Shown here: positions 6,210-16,321 of the stretch, in pieces
Layout: the number at the start of each line of letters is the position of its first letter
Numbering within the stretch: the stretch's first letter is position 1
Origin: Holosporales bacterium
Lineage (GTDB): Bacteria; Pseudomonadota; Alphaproteobacteria; RUG11792
Assembly (NCBI GenBank): GCA_031267075.1
Contig: JAIRZU010000041.1
Span: forward strand, 1-25,783
Length of the DNA stretch: 25,783 nt
Direction of reading: 5' to 3'
Notes under the pieces: model-generated
What the model saw: only the letters and a program-made list of their open reading frames with translations
Told to the model about the DNA's origin: nothing
Database searches by the model: none
Translations under genes and position numbers: made by a program

Positions 6210-9200
6210 ATGGTAAGATCATATACAGGACGCAAACGCATCCGCAGATTCTTCGGGAAGATAAAGGAAAAGGCTCAGTTACCCAATCTCATCGCTCTTC
6301 AAAAAAATTCATTCGACACCTTCCTACAGTACGGCGTCCCATCTAGTGAAATGAAGGACATTGGGCTCCTTTGGACTTTCCATTCGTTTTTCCCAATCAA
6401 GGATCCAGCCGGGAAATCTCAGCTCGAATTCTGTGGTTACTCATTTGAGGAACCGAAGTACACAGAGGCTGAGTGCCGACATAGAGGAGGTACATACGCC
6501 GCTGCCCTTAGAGGGAAGTTCAGGTTGGTCATATGGGATGTGGATCTTGCAACTGGTTCCAGAGCTATAAAGGATGTCAAGGAGCAGGATGTGTACCTCG
6601 GTGACATTCCTCTCATGACGGAGCGCGGGACCTTTATATTCAATGGAATTGAAAGGGTCGTTGTATCGCAGATGCACAAGAGCCCAGGAGTCTTCTTCGA
6701 TCACGACGATGGGAAGACACACTCCTCAGGGAAGCACCTCTTTGCGGCAAGGATAATCCCATACCGCGGATCGTGGATAGACTTCGAGTTTGACCATAGG
6801 GATGTGCTGTATGTGAGGATTGATAGGAGACGTAAGGTCCTGGCATCGACATTCTTCATGTGTCTCGAAAGCAGGGAGACTGAGCAGTACAGGAAGAAGC
6901 TGAAGAAGGGTGAGGCTCTTCCAGAGATGTATATGACCGGGATGTCGAAAGAGGAGATTCTCGATTGCTTCCACGAGTCAGTCGAGTACAAGAAGGTTAA
7001 GGGAGGCTGGTCACGTAAATTCGACAGAAGGCACTTTAGCGTAACGAAGCTCGATGCTGATATAGTCGATGCCGACACGATGCAGGTAGTAGCTAAGGTT
7101 GGAGATAGGCTGAATGCACGGATCATCGATGACTTAGAGGAGGGGGGCCTGAAGAACGTCTTCATATCAGATGAGGCGATGCTCGATATGTACATCGCAA
7201 ATGAGATGATCAACGAGCAGACAGGAGAGATATATTTTGAGGCTGGCGAGAAGATTACGGACGTTACCATCAAGAAGCTTGAGACCCTAAAAATCAAGAA
7301 GATAAATATCCTGTTTATCGATTCTGCAACATCTGGTCCGTACATGATCAACACGTTTGTGCACTCGCGGTGTAACAACAGATCTGATGCTTTGATAGAG
7401 CTGTACAGATCACTGGTGCCTGGAGAGCAGCCATCTGTATCAGGAGGAGAGGATCGCCTCTATGCGATTCTATTCGATCCAGAGCGCTATGACCTATCTG
7501 CCGTTGGTAGAGCTAAGATCAATGATAGGCTTGGGCTTGATACTCCGGAGGAAGTGAGGACAATGCAGAAGCGCGACCTCATCGAGATAGTAAAGCTTCT
7601 ATTCGCCGTTAAGGATGGTAAGGAAACTACGGATGATATCGATAACCTAGGTAACAGAAGGGTTAGGTCAGTCGGCGAGTTGATTGAGAATCAGTGCAGG
7701 CTCGGCATGCTTCGTATGGAAAGATTGATACGTGAAAAGATAGTGACTGCCGATATAGACAACTACGTGCCGAGTGACCTCATCAATGCGAAGCCACTGA
7801 TCTCGGCGGTGAGGGACTTCTTCCTCCTATCTCAGCTATCACAGTTTATGGATCAGACCAATCCACTGTCTGAGATTACACACAAGAGGAGATTATCGGC
7901 TCTTGGCCCAGGTGGTCTATCGAGAGACCGAGCTGGGTTCGAGGTTCGTGACGTCCACCCAACGCACTACTCAAGGCTGTGTCCAATAGAAACTCCGGAA
8001 GGACAGAACATAGGGTTGATCAACTCCCTAGCATCGTATGCCAAGATCAATAAGTATGGGTTCATCGAGGCTCCATACCGTAAGGTTGTTGATGGTAGGA
8101 TAACGGATGAGGTCACATACCTCACTGCAACAGAAGAGTGGAAATGCACTGTCGCTCAGGCGGGGGTAGCAGTAGATAAGTCCGGAACCATAACAGAGGA
8201 TCTCGTGATATCGAGACGCGCCGGCGATATAGGGCTTCGTCAGAAATCAGAAATATCACATGCAGACGTATCACCAAGGCAGGTCGTTTCCGTTGCAGCC
8301 GCTCTCATTCCATTCTTAGAGAACGATGATGCAAGCCGTACATTGATGGGAGCGAACATGCAGAGGCAGGCAGTTCCACTGCTTGTGCCGGAAGCCCCAC
8401 TCGTAGGTACTGGAATGGAGGAGGTTATCGCTAAGGACTCAGGAGCAACTGTGATCGCTAAACACGGCGGGATAGTGGATTATGTGGATGCCAAGAAGAT
8501 TGCCATTCGTGTAGCGAACGAGGATAACGCAGGGGCGGATGTGTATACCCTCTCCAAGTTTATGTGTTCAAATATGGGCACATGCATCAACCAGAAACCA
8601 TTAGTAAAACCAGGAGATGTCGTCGAGGAAGGTGACATCATTGCTGACGGACCGTCGACAGAAAAGGGAGAGCTGGCTCTGGGGCGGAACCTCCTCGTGG
8701 CCTTCATGTCGTGGCGCGGCTACAGCTTCGAGGACTCAATCATCCTCTCTGAGAAGATAGTGAAGGATGATGTTCTTACGTCGATCCATATCGAGAGCTT
8801 CGAGGTGATGGCCAGGGACACTAAACTTGGGAATGAAGAGTTTACTAGGGATGTCCCGAACATCGCTGAGGAGTCACTGAGGAATCTCGATGAGTCCGGT
8901 ATTATTTACGTTGGCTCCGAGGTCAACCCTGGAGATATCCTGGTTGGGAAAGTAACACCAAAGGGGGAAACCCCGATGACTCCAGAGGAGAAGCTGCTAA
9001 GGGCGATCTTCGGTGAGAAGGCCGCTGACGTTAAGGGGAGCTCCTTTAGAGTTCCACCAGGTGTATCTGGAACCGTTGTCGATGTTCAGGTCCTGATGAG
9101 GCGCGGAGTCGAGAAGGATGAAAGAGCAATCGCAATCGAGCGGCAGTTTATAGATGAGCTAGCCAAGGACCGCGACACCGAAAGGAAGATCATGGAGCAG

Positions 9201-10388
9201 ACCTACCGCAGGCAGCTCTACGACAAAATAATCGACCAGAAGCTTGCAGCGAAATTCATGGAGTACAAAGAGGGAGACTCGGTAACGGACAACATGATCG
9301 CTGACCTCTCATTCTACCAACTAATGGGAATATCTGTCAAGGGGCAACGGGCGCAAAAATCAGTTGACATCATCATCAAACAGTTTAAAGATAAGATAGA
9401 GAGGCTGCAGAAAGCCTTCGAAGATAGCGTCAATAAGCTGCGAAAAGGAGACGATCTCCCACCAGGTGTTTTGAAGCTCGTTAGGGTTTTTGTCGCGAAT
9501 AAGAGGAAGATCCAGCCTGGTGATAAAATGGCTGGTCGTCACGGCAACAAGGGAGTTGTCTCGAGGATAGTTCCAGTTGAGGATATGCCGTATTTCGCTG
9601 ACGGCACTCCAGTCGATATAGTTTTGAATCCTCTCGGATTACCATCAAGGTTGAATGTTGGGCAGGTTTTAGAGACACACCTCGGTGCCGCCGCTCACGG
9701 GCTTGGTACTCAAATCCAGAAGGCCCTAGATGAGTATAGAGCCGATGCAACGACGCTTGAAGAAGTGAGAGATAAGGTCGTCAGCATCTACTGCGACAAC
9801 GAGGATATCAACGACATAAAGGCCCTGAAGGATGATGAGTTTGTTGAGCTAGCAGATAACCTGTGTCGCGGAGTACCAGTTGCTAGTCCTGTGTTTGATG
9901 GGGCTAAGCTAAGTGACATAGAGGACTTTCTTGATAGAGCAGGAATAGATAAGACTGGGCAGATGACATTGTACGATGGCTGCACAGGTGCACCGTTTGA
10001 TAGGAAGATAACCGTCGGGTATAAATACATGCTGAAATTACACCACCTCGTTGATGACAAGATTCACGCTAGGTCCGTTGGGCCATACAGTCTAATCACC
10101 CAGCAGCCACTCGGTGGAAAGGCTCAGTTTGGTGGACAGAGATTCGGAGAAATGGAGGTGTGGGCCTTGGAAGGCTACGGTGCCTCCCACGTCCTACAAG
10201 AGATACTAACGGTAAAATCAGATGACGTGGATGGAAGGACGATGGTTTACGAATCAATCGTAAGCGGCAAAAATGAGGTCGTTCCAAAAACACCTGAATC
10301 ATTCAATGTTTTGGTGAAGGAGCTGAGGTCCCTCTGTCTGAATATCTCGTTCGAGAATAGCAAGGATCTGCAAGAGACAAATGTATAG
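6210..10388 (+). CDS. rpoB: DNA-directed RNA polymerase subunit beta
   Basis: 1392 residues, slightly longer than E. coli RpoB (1342). It begins SYTGRKRIRRFFGKI. The rifampicin-binding fork region lies at about 536-575 (SQLSQFMDQTNPLSEITHKRR, then ALGPGGL), with Asp548, His558 and Ser563 equivalent to E. coli D516, H526 and S531. The active-site lysine segment GDKMAGRHGNKG is at about 1104-1115. The C-terminus has GGKAQFGGQRFGEMEVWALE, which contacts beta'. RBS AAAGGG precedes ATG 6210. The stop codon forms part of the rpoC RBS (TAGGAG). At the positions equivalent to E. coli 507-508 (Gly-Ser) the protein has Leu-Leu, and at 518 Thr for Asn. Confidence 0.98.
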   Translation: MVRSYTGRKRIRRFFGKIKEKAQLPNLIALQKNSFDTFLQYGVPSSEMKDIGLLWTFHSFFPIKDPAGKSQLEFCGYSFEEPKYTEAECRHRGGTYAAALRGKFRLVIWDVDLATGSRAIKDVKEQDVYLGDIPLMTERGTFIFNGIERVVVSQMHKSPGVFFDHDDGKTHSSGKHLFAARIIPYRGSWIDFEFDHRDVLYVRIDRRRKVLASTFFMCLESRETEQYRKKLKKGEALPEMYMTGMSKEEILDCFHESVEYKKVKGGWSRKFDRRHFSVTKLDADIVDADTMQVVAKVGDRLNARIIDDLEEGGLKNVFISDEAMLDMYIANEMINEQTGEIYFEAGEKITDVTIKKLETLKIKKINILFIDSATSGPYMINTFVHSRCNNRSDALIELYRSLVPGEQPSVSGGEDRLYAILFDPERYDLSAVGRAKINDRLGLDTPEEVRTMQKRDLIEIVKLLFAVKDGKETTDDIDNLGNRRVRSVGELIENQCRLGMLRMERLIREKIVTADIDNYVPSDLINAKPLISAVRDFFLLSQLSQFMDQTNPLSEITHKRRLSALGPGGLSRDRAGFEVRDVHPTHYSRLCPIETPEGQNIGLINSLASYAKINKYGFIEAPYRKVVDGRITDEVTYLTATEEWKCTVAQAGVAVDKSGTITEDLVISRRAGDIGLRQKSEISHADVSPRQVVSVAAALIPFLENDDASRTLMGANMQRQAVPLLVPEAPLVGTGMEEVIAKDSGATVIAKHGGIVDYVDAKKIAIRVANEDNAGADVYTLSKFMCSNMGTCINQKPLVKPGDVVEEGDIIADGPSTEKGELALGRNLLVAFMSWRGYSFEDSIILSEKIVKDDVLTSIHIESFEVMARDTKLGNEEFTRDVPNIAEESLRNLDESGIIYVGSEVNPGDILVGKVTPKGETPMTPEEKLLRAIFGEKAADVKGSSFRVPPGVSGTVVDVQVLMRRGVEKDERAIAIERQFIDELAKDRDTERKIMEQTYRRQLYDKIIDQKLAAKFMEYKEGDSVTDNMIADLSFYQLMGISVKGQRAQKSVDIIIKQFKDKIERLQKAFEDSVNKLRKGDDLPPGVLKLVRVFVANKRKIQPGDKMAGRHGNKGVVSRIVPVEDMPYFADGTPVDIVLNPLGLPSRLNVGQVLETHLGAAAHGLGTQIQKALDEYRADATTLEEVRDKVVSIYCDNEDINDIKALKDDEFVELADNLCRGVPVASPVFDGAKLSDIEDFLDRAGIDKTGQMTLYDGCTGAPFDRKITVGYKYMLKLHHLVDDKIHARSVGPYSLITQQPLGGKAQFGGQRFGEMEVWALEGYGASHVLQEILTVKSDDVDGRTMVYESIVSGKNEVVPKTPESFNVLVKELRSLCLNISFENSKDLQETNV

Positions 10389-10399
10389 GAGTTCACATT

Positions 10400-13300
10400 A
10401 TGAGTTTCAAGAATGTTGTACCAGCGACCAATAAGCCTGGGGTAGTGACTGATTTTGATTCGATCAGAATCTCAATCGCAAGCCCAGAGGAGATTCGCTC
10501 CTGGTCATATGGTGAAGTGAAAAAACCAGAAACCATAAATTACCGTACGTTCAAGCCGGAGCGAGATGGGCTGTTTTGCGCTAAGATCTTTGGGCCTGTC
10601 AAAGACTATGAATGCAACTGCGGCAGGTACAAGCGCATGAAGTATAAGGGGATAGTCTGTGAAAAGTGCGGTGTTGAGGTTACTCTTAGTAACGTCAGGC
10701 GAGAGAGGATGGGGCACATCGAGCTCGCCGCACCTGTTGTTCATGTCTGGTTTATGAAGTCGATTCCAAGTCGGATTTCAATGATTCTGGATGTGAGCTT
10801 GAAGGAGCTCGAGAGGATTCTGTACTTCGAGAGGTATGTCGTTCTCGAGCCCGGTCTCAGCCACTTCTCACAATCTCAAACGATAACGGAGGAGGAGTAC
10901 CAGGATGCTCTCGACGCCTATGGAGAGGGAGCTTTTGCAGCTAGCATAGGAGCTGAGGCTATCAGGGATATGCTGGCGGCGATAGACCTGAAGGGTGAGA
11001 TTGCCAGGCATAAGGCTGAGCTCGAAGCCGGCGTCATCGACATCAGGAAAAAGAAGATAGTGAAGCGCCTGAAGATCTTGCAGGCATTTCTCGATACAGG
11101 TGCGCGACCTGAGCATCTGGTACTAACCGTCCTCCCTGTTCTTCCACCAGAGCTGAGGCCGCTCGTTCCACTTGAAGGTGGAAGGTTCGCTACCAGCGAT
11201 CTGAACGATCTCTACAGGAGGGTTATCAATAGAAATAACAGACTGAAGCGTCTCCTCGAGCTCGGTGCCCCAGACATCATTATCCGCAACGAAAAGAGGA
11301 TGTTGCAGGAGGCGGTCGATGCGCTATTCGATAACAAACGCAGGGGGGCTAAGGCGATAGTAGGCTCCAGCAAACGCCCCCTCAAGTCTCTGGCAGATAT
11401 GCTAAAAGGGAAGCAGGGGCGCTTCCGTCAGAACCTACTCGGAAAGCGAGTCGACTATTCAGGGCGTTCAGTCATCGTCGTCGGTCCAGAGCTGAAGCTT
11501 CACCAGTGTGGCATTCCAAAGATGATGGCCCTCGAGCTGTTCAGGCCCTTCATCTACGCTAAGCTGGAGCAGTACGGACTGGCTAGCACCCTGAAGTCTG
11601 CAAAGAGGATGATCGAGCGCGATAGGCCTGAGGTATGGGATATTTTGGAGGAGGTCATAAGGGAGCACCCCGTTCTCCTCAACAGAGCCCCGACGCTTCA
11701 CAGGTTGAGTATCCAGGCGTTTGAACCTGTACTGATCGAAGGGAAGGCCATCCAGCTTCACCCACTCGTATGTACTGCATTCAACGCAGACTTCGACGGT
11801 GACCAGATGGCTGTCCATGTACCACTATCTATCGAAGCTCAATTGGAGGCTAGGATCTTGATGCTATCCACCAACAACATACTGAGCCCCTCAAACGGGA
11901 AGCCGATAGTTGTGCCATCGAAGGACATAGTCCTCGGGATCTACTACATGACGATGCTTGTCGAAGGGCTAGAGAATGAAGGCTGCGCCGTTGCGAATTT
12001 AAGTGAGATCATGTATGCGCTGGAAAGCAAGAGGCTCACATACCACACCAAAATCAAAACAAGAATCCCGTACTACAATGAGGATGGAACACATGAGTGC
12101 CGCGTCATAGAGACTACTCCTGGGCGCGTCGTATTCAGCCAGATCCTGCCGCGCCATAAGGATATCAAATTTGATATCGTGAACAGGGTTCTAACATCGT
12201 CCGAGATAAGCTCGATCATCGATGAGGTGTACTTCCACTGTGGCCCGAAGGAAACCGCTATCTTCGTCGATCGCATGATGGCCGTCGGCTTTAAGCACAT
12301 GACGCTAGCAGGGATTTCGTACGGGAAGGACGACCTCGTTGTCCCACCTGAGAAGGAGACTCTCGTTAAGGAAACCGAGAAGATAGTATGCGAGTTCGAG
12401 CAGCAGTATCTGGACGGATTCATTACGCATGGTGAGAAGTACAACAAGGTGGTTGACGCCTGGGATAAGTGTGGTGACCGTGTTGCTGAAGCCTTAATGA
12501 GAGCGGTGTCTTACTCAGAGAAGGGGAAGCAACCGAACTCGGTATACATGATGGTTCACTCTAAGGCCAGAGGGTCGATGGCCCAGCTGAAGCAGTCCGC
12601 CGGTATGAGAGGGTTAATGGCGAAGCCAACTGGTGAAATCATCGAGACCCCAATTGTTTCAAACTTCAAGGAGGGGTTGTCGGTCTTGGAGTACTTCACA
12701 TCGACCCATGGAAGCCGCAAGGGACTAATCGACACCGCACTGAAGACAGCGAACTCAGGATACCTCACGCGAAGGCTTGTAGACGTAGCTAATGACTGCA
12801 TCGTCTCTGAGGATAACTGCGGGACATCGGCAGGCATCTGGATGCGTAACGTGTATGATGGAGCCAACATCGTTATATCACTAAAGGAAAGGATCCTTGG
12901 GAGGGTGGCAGCGAGCAATGTTGTCAATCCCAATAATGGTTCCTTGATCGTACCTAAGGGCGGCATCATCGATGAATACAAAGTGGATGAGATATCGGAA
13001 GCCGGGATTGATGAGGTGCTTGTCAGATCTCCAATAACATGCGAAAGCCGTCGCGGTGTGTGCGCTATGTGCTACGGTAGGGATCTAGCTAGAAGCACTC
13101 TCGTCAGCGTATATGAGGCGGTCGGAGTTATTGCTGCTCAGTCGATTGGAGAGCCCGGTACTCAGCTCACACTCCGAACATTCCACATCGGTGGTGCTGC
13201 ACAGAAGAGTGCTGAGCAGTCCAGCGTCGAGTCATCGATGGATGCGAAGATTGCCTTCAAGAACGTAACATCAGCAGTGAACAGCTCAGGCTACACAGTG

Positions 13301-14545
13301 GTCATTTCTAGGAAAGCTGAGATCGCTCTGATCGACGAGAATGGCAGAGAGAGGATGTCTTATAAGGTTCCATATGGAGCAAGCCTAAAAGTCTCGGCTG
13401 GTGAAAATGTCAAGGTTGGGCAGGTGCTGGCAGAGTGGGATCCCTATACAACTCCAATCATCTGTGAAGCTGCAGGCTTCGCGAAGTTTGTGGACTTGGT
13501 AGATGGGCAGTCGCTGAGAGAAGTCGTAGATGAGACCACAGGCATCTCGAGTAAGGTGGTTGTGGATTGGAAGCAGTCGGCTACAACAGCAAGCTTCAGA
13601 CCAATGATCGCTATCGTTGGGGATAATGGGAAGCCTCTAGTCCTCGCTAACAGAGCTGAGGCAAGGTACCTTCTGTCGATAGATTCTGTTATCGATGTGC
13701 ACGATGGAGACAAGCTTAACGCAGGTGATATCATCGCGAGGATCCCGAAGGATATCGTAAAGACGAGGGATATCACGGGAGGTCTCCCCAGGATCTCAGA
13801 GCTGTTTGAAGCTAGAATCCCAAAGGATCCGGCGGTAATCTCCGACATAGATGGGACAGTTGAATTTGGAAAGGAGCATAAGACGAAGAGGAAGATCATC
13901 GTAACTCCAATTCCAAACGCATCTATGGAGCAGGAGCCGGTTGAGTACCTCATACCAAGAGGAAGATCAGTTGTTGTTCACGATGGTGATTACGTAAAGA
14001 AAGGGGATGTGCTGGTCGATGGCGGAGTCGTTCTGCAGAGTCTCCTGAAGGTGCTCGGAGTTGAGGACATGGCAGTGTACCTCGTCAATGAGGTTCAGAA
14101 GGTCTACAGGCTCCAGGGTGTTCCGATAAACGACAAGCACATCGAGGTCATCGTGCGGCAGATGCTGCAGAAGCGCGAGATCAGAGACGCTGGGGATTCC
14201 CCATACATCGTGGGAGATGAGATAGATAAAGAGGACCTGTCTCAGATAAACGGGCAGCTTTTGAAAGAGGGCAAACGGCCGATTATGGCATCTCACGTTT
14301 TGCAGGGAATCACCAAGGCAGCATTGCATACGAAGTCATTCATATCTGCTGCCTCGTTCCAGGAAACAACCAGAGTCCTAACGGAGGCTGCGATTTGTGG
14401 GAAGGTGGATAAGCTCGTTGGCCTCAAGGAGAACGTGATCGTCGGCCGCTTAATGCCTGCTGGAACAGGTGGTCTAGTACGACGCTGGAAAGCAGAGAAT
14501 AGCGGCCAAGATGAAGATGGTGCCTCGCTAGCAGAAGTTGCCTAA
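10400..14545 (+). CDS. rpoC: DNA-directed RNA polymerase subunit beta'
   Basis: 1381 residues, close to E. coli (1407). The N-terminal zinc finger has Cys72, Cys74, Cys87 and Cys90 (CNCGRYKRMKYKGIVCEKC). The catalytic magnesium loop NADFDGD is at 462-468. The trigger-loop/bridge region includes KPTGEIIETPI. The second zinc site is CxxxxRGVCAMCYG, with an earlier Cys in SEDNCGT. The conserved GVIAAQSIGEPGTQLTLRTF follows. Only 11 bp separate it from rpoB, and RBS AGGAG overlaps the rpoB stop. The C-terminal end (ENSGQDEDGASLAEVA) is the usual variable tail. Confidence 0.98.
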   Translation: MSFKNVVPATNKPGVVTDFDSIRISIASPEEIRSWSYGEVKKPETINYRTFKPERDGLFCAKIFGPVKDYECNCGRYKRMKYKGIVCEKCGVEVTLSNVRRERMGHIELAAPVVHVWFMKSIPSRISMILDVSLKELERILYFERYVVLEPGLSHFSQSQTITEEEYQDALDAYGEGAFAASIGAEAIRDMLAAIDLKGEIARHKAELEAGVIDIRKKKIVKRLKILQAFLDTGARPEHLVLTVLPVLPPELRPLVPLEGGRFATSDLNDLYRRVINRNNRLKRLLELGAPDIIIRNEKRMLQEAVDALFDNKRRGAKAIVGSSKRPLKSLADMLKGKQGRFRQNLLGKRVDYSGRSVIVVGPELKLHQCGIPKMMALELFRPFIYAKLEQYGLASTLKSAKRMIERDRPEVWDILEEVIREHPVLLNRAPTLHRLSIQAFEPVLIEGKAIQLHPLVCTAFNADFDGDQMAVHVPLSIEAQLEARILMLSTNNILSPSNGKPIVVPSKDIVLGIYYMTMLVEGLENEGCAVANLSEIMYALESKRLTYHTKIKTRIPYYNEDGTHECRVIETTPGRVVFSQILPRHKDIKFDIVNRVLTSSEISSIIDEVYFHCGPKETAIFVDRMMAVGFKHMTLAGISYGKDDLVVPPEKETLVKETEKIVCEFEQQYLDGFITHGEKYNKVVDAWDKCGDRVAEALMRAVSYSEKGKQPNSVYMMVHSKARGSMAQLKQSAGMRGLMAKPTGEIIETPIVSNFKEGLSVLEYFTSTHGSRKGLIDTALKTANSGYLTRRLVDVANDCIVSEDNCGTSAGIWMRNVYDGANIVISLKERILGRVAASNVVNPNNGSLIVPKGGIIDEYKVDEISEAGIDEVLVRSPITCESRRGVCAMCYGRDLARSTLVSVYEAVGVIAAQSIGEPGTQLTLRTFHIGGAAQKSAEQSSVESSMDAKIAFKNVTSAVNSSGYTVVISRKAEIALIDENGRERMSYKVPYGASLKVSAGENVKVGQVLAEWDPYTTPIICEAAGFAKFVDLVDGQSLREVVDETTGISSKVVVDWKQSATTASFRPMIAIVGDNGKPLVLANRAEARYLLSIDSVIDVHDGDKLNAGDIIARIPKDIVKTRDITGGLPRISELFEARIPKDPAVISDIDGTVEFGKEHKTKRKIIVTPIPNASMEQEPVEYLIPRGRSVVVHDGDYVKKGDVLVDGGVVLQSLLKVLGVEDMAVYLVNEVQKVYRLQGVPINDKHIEVIVRQMLQKREIRDAGDSPYIVGDEIDKEDLSQINGQLLKEGKRPIMASHVLQGITKAALHTKSFISAASFQETTRVLTEAAICGKVDKLVGLKENVIVGRLMPAGTGGLVRRWKAENSGQDEDGASLAEVA

Positions 14546-14565
14546 AGCGTAAGAGCACTGGATTG

Positions 14566-15081
14566 ATGAACCAGGAAGGTGATTCTGAAGTAGTGGTGGA
14601 GAGACCTAATAGGCTTCTCTCGGAACCTTCAGAATCAGGACTTCTGGAATACAGGGGGCATGCTAGGGCACTCTGTTTAGACTACGGCAACAAGAGGATC
14701 GGGGTTGCAATATCCGATATCGGCTGGTGTATCGCCTCCCCACTCAAGGTCATCAACAGCCATGGTTGCTTCCCAGACATCATGGAGATCATAGATGAGT
14801 ATGCAGTTGGCATTGTGGTGGTTGGTGTTCCATGCGCCTTGAATGGTGGTAACGCGGGGAAGCAGCGCGAGAAGGTAGAGAAGTTTGTAAGCAAATTAAT
14901 GGATCTGATCGGAGCAAGGTTCCCCACAGTTAGAGTGATTTTGTGGGATGAGAGATACAGCTCAGTGGCAGCCAATCGGTTCTTAAATGAGGCTGGAGTA
15001 TCGACAGCAGCGAAGCGACAGCATATCGATAAGGTAGCCGCCAGCTTCATCTTACAAGGGATACTAGATGCTATGAGGTAG
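14566..15081 (+). CDS. ruvX: Putative pre-16S rRNA nuclease / Holliday junction resolvase (YqgF family)
   Basis: An RNase H-fold nuclease of the YqgF family. Family motifs in order: CLDYGNKRIGVAISD (catalytic Asp at about residue 39), the strand VVGVP, WDERYSS (Glu), and HIDKVAASFILQ (Asp). The ATG at 14566 gives 171 residues; a TTG one codon before is possible. About 34 residues precede the domain, longer than the usual few, and no alternative start exists between them and the domain. That N-terminal stretch contains a perfect inverted repeat. Only 20 bp separate it from rpoC, so it is probably transcribed from the rpoBC operon. Confidence 0.9.
   Translation: MNQEGDSEVVVERPNRLLSEPSESGLLEYRGHARALCLDYGNKRIGVAISDIGWCIASPLKVINSHGCFPDIMEIIDEYAVGIVVVGVPCALNGGNAGKQREKVEKFVSKLMDLIGARFPTVRVILWDERYSSVAANRFLNEAGVSTAAKRQHIDKVAASFILQGILDAMR
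14581..14636 (+). repeat. Perfect 10-bp inverted repeat within the ruvX 5' coding region
   Basis: GATTCTGAAG (14581-14590) is the exact complement of CTTCAGAATC (14627-14636). The intervening 36 bases contain a second nested pairing (GAGAG with CTCTC). The structure begins 15 bases after the ruvX start codon and could sequester or pause translation. It falls entirely in the unusual N-terminal extension. Confidence 0.7.
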
Positions 15082-15233
15082 TGACGTTAGGGCGGGCCTG
15101 ATAGGCTAGGAGGGGGGGCGGTATATTAAGCCACTCTTCACTGGAGCTCCCTCATATATCTTCCACTAGTACAATGAAGGAGTGACTCATAATAGCCCCT
15201 CATACGATGGAACAATCATGAGAGAGCCATGAG

Positions 15234-15263
15234 ATGTGGGTAAATTTATCAACTTACCCACAT
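15234..15263. terminator. 10-bp hairpin in the convergent ruvX / exported-gene interval
   Basis: ATGTGGGTAA pairs perfectly with TTACCCACAT around a ten-base loop. There is no T-run on either strand. It sits between ruvX (plus) and the exported-protein operon (minus), so it could protect or end transcripts from both sides. The rest of the 236-bp interval 15082-15317 shows no gene; it has a G-rich stretch near 15110. Confidence 0.4.
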
Positions 15264-15317
15264 TCCAACAACTCCGCTCCTTCTAATTTACACAGCTGTT
15301 TTGATGGAATCCTGTAG

Positions 15318-15863
15318 CTAGATCTCGGCCTGTTGTTCCGCGTTCAGGTACGCAATCAGATCCAGATACTGTGGGGTTGGACTCAGCTTAATCATGTTTG
15401 CTATCATTTTGCTGTTAATTGCGTACTGTCCCACGCTTGCAATGGCTTCTTGCGAGATGTAGAATATCCTTTCTGTAACTGGGTCTAGGCGTCTATCAGC
15501 TAGGATATCGTCACCTTGACAATTTGGATATGTAACTTGTAGGACGTCTCCCGGTGCGGTTTGTGCGACGTATTGCCTTATGATTGCCACAGATTTCTCC
15601 AGTGATTGCCCTAACGTACCTGTGCCTGTAGCTTGCCCTGTGTACTCTTCAGATAGTGTGTTGATCTCACTTTCGCTTACGGATGCGTGTGAGCCTATCT
15701 GGGCTTTGGGGGTGATGATTTTATTCAGGTCTTGCCTAAGCCGCGCCAGGTCATCTTCAAAACTCGTAGCCGATTGGCACGACGGACATGTAGCAGTCGC
15801 TGATTGTTGTAGTAGCAAGGCGCATGTCACGGTTGCCACAATTGTCATTATCTTCATTTTCAT
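15318..15863 (-). CDS. Exported protein of unknown function (181 aa), third gene of exported cluster
   Basis: ATG at 15863 is chosen because GGGAGG lies nine bases upstream; a start seven codons earlier would have the RBS inside the gene. The signal peptide is MKMKIMTIVATVTCALLLQQSATA. The mature protein begins with a CPSC pair (Cys26 and Cys29) and has one further Cys in TYPNCQGDD. The rest is polar and probably helical, without transmembrane spans. The CxxC suggests a disulfide or metal site, but nothing else resembles thioredoxin. It follows the next exported gene by 47 bp on the same strand. No family recognised. Confidence 0.75.
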   Translation of the reverse strand: MKMKIMTIVATVTCALLLQQSATATCPSCQSATSFEDDLARLRQDLNKIITPKAQIGSHASVSESEINTLSEEYTGQATGTGTLGQSLEKSVAIIRQYVAQTAPGDVLQVTYPNCQGDDILADRRLDPVTERIFYISQEAIASVGQYAINSKMIANMIKLSPTPQYLDLIAYLNAEQQAEI

Positions 15864-15910
15864 TACTAGCTTCCTCCCTTTCATTAGTTTGTAGCTTTTA
15901 CAGCTTTCGG

Positions 15911-16321
15911 TTACTCTTCAGATTTCACAGAAGAAATCTGTATCATTAAGACAGTGAGGCGATTGATCGCATCCATGACGTCAGTCACTATATTCCTCTC
16001 CTTGTCGGCATCACAAACCTCACTCGCCTCCTGTCCGATTATTATGCAGCTATTTTGAACAAATTTTTCTGCGTCTACGTGTGGGTGCACTGTCTGAAAG
16101 ATGCCCAATGTATCACGGTACTGTGCGGTGTCGTGTGCTATCATAGGCCACAGCTGGCCTACTTCTACTCGCACCTCTCCCAGCTTATCAGCAAGATCTG
16201 CGGCCTCTCCAAAGAGAGCCTCTTGGTCAGTGCCTTGTCCAGGTTTGCATTCGCATGCGTGAACATTTACGGTTGCGGCCAGCATGATCGCCACGCTGGT
16301 AGCTATTAGTTTTGTTTTCAT
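15911..16321 (-). CDS. Exported protein of unknown function (136 aa), second gene of exported cluster
   Basis: ATG at 16321 follows GGGAGG at good spacing. The signal peptide MKTKLIATSVAIMLAATVNVHA is followed directly by CEC (Cys23 and Cys25); Ala-Cys there could also be read as an atypical lipobox. Two more Cys lie in QNSCIIIGQEASEVCDADK. The mature part is predicted helical with heptad-like spacing (EAADLADKLGEVRVEVGQL; DVMDAINRLTVLMIQI). No family recognised. It has the same gene order, RBS and signal-peptide style as its neighbours, so a shared export role is likely. Confidence 0.75.
   Translation of the reverse strand: MKTKLIATSVAIMLAATVNVHACECKPGQGTDQEALFGEAADLADKLGEVRVEVGQLWPMIAHDTAQYRDTLGIFQTVHPHVDAEKFVQNSCIIIGQEASEVCDADKERNIVTDVMDAINRLTVLMIQISSVKSEE

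Noticed and set aside
6701..7378. Long minus-strand frames opposite rpoB and rpoC (also 13444-13953, 12556-12981)
   Set aside because: All lie within fully conserved polymerase genes and show no RBS or recognisable protein motifs.
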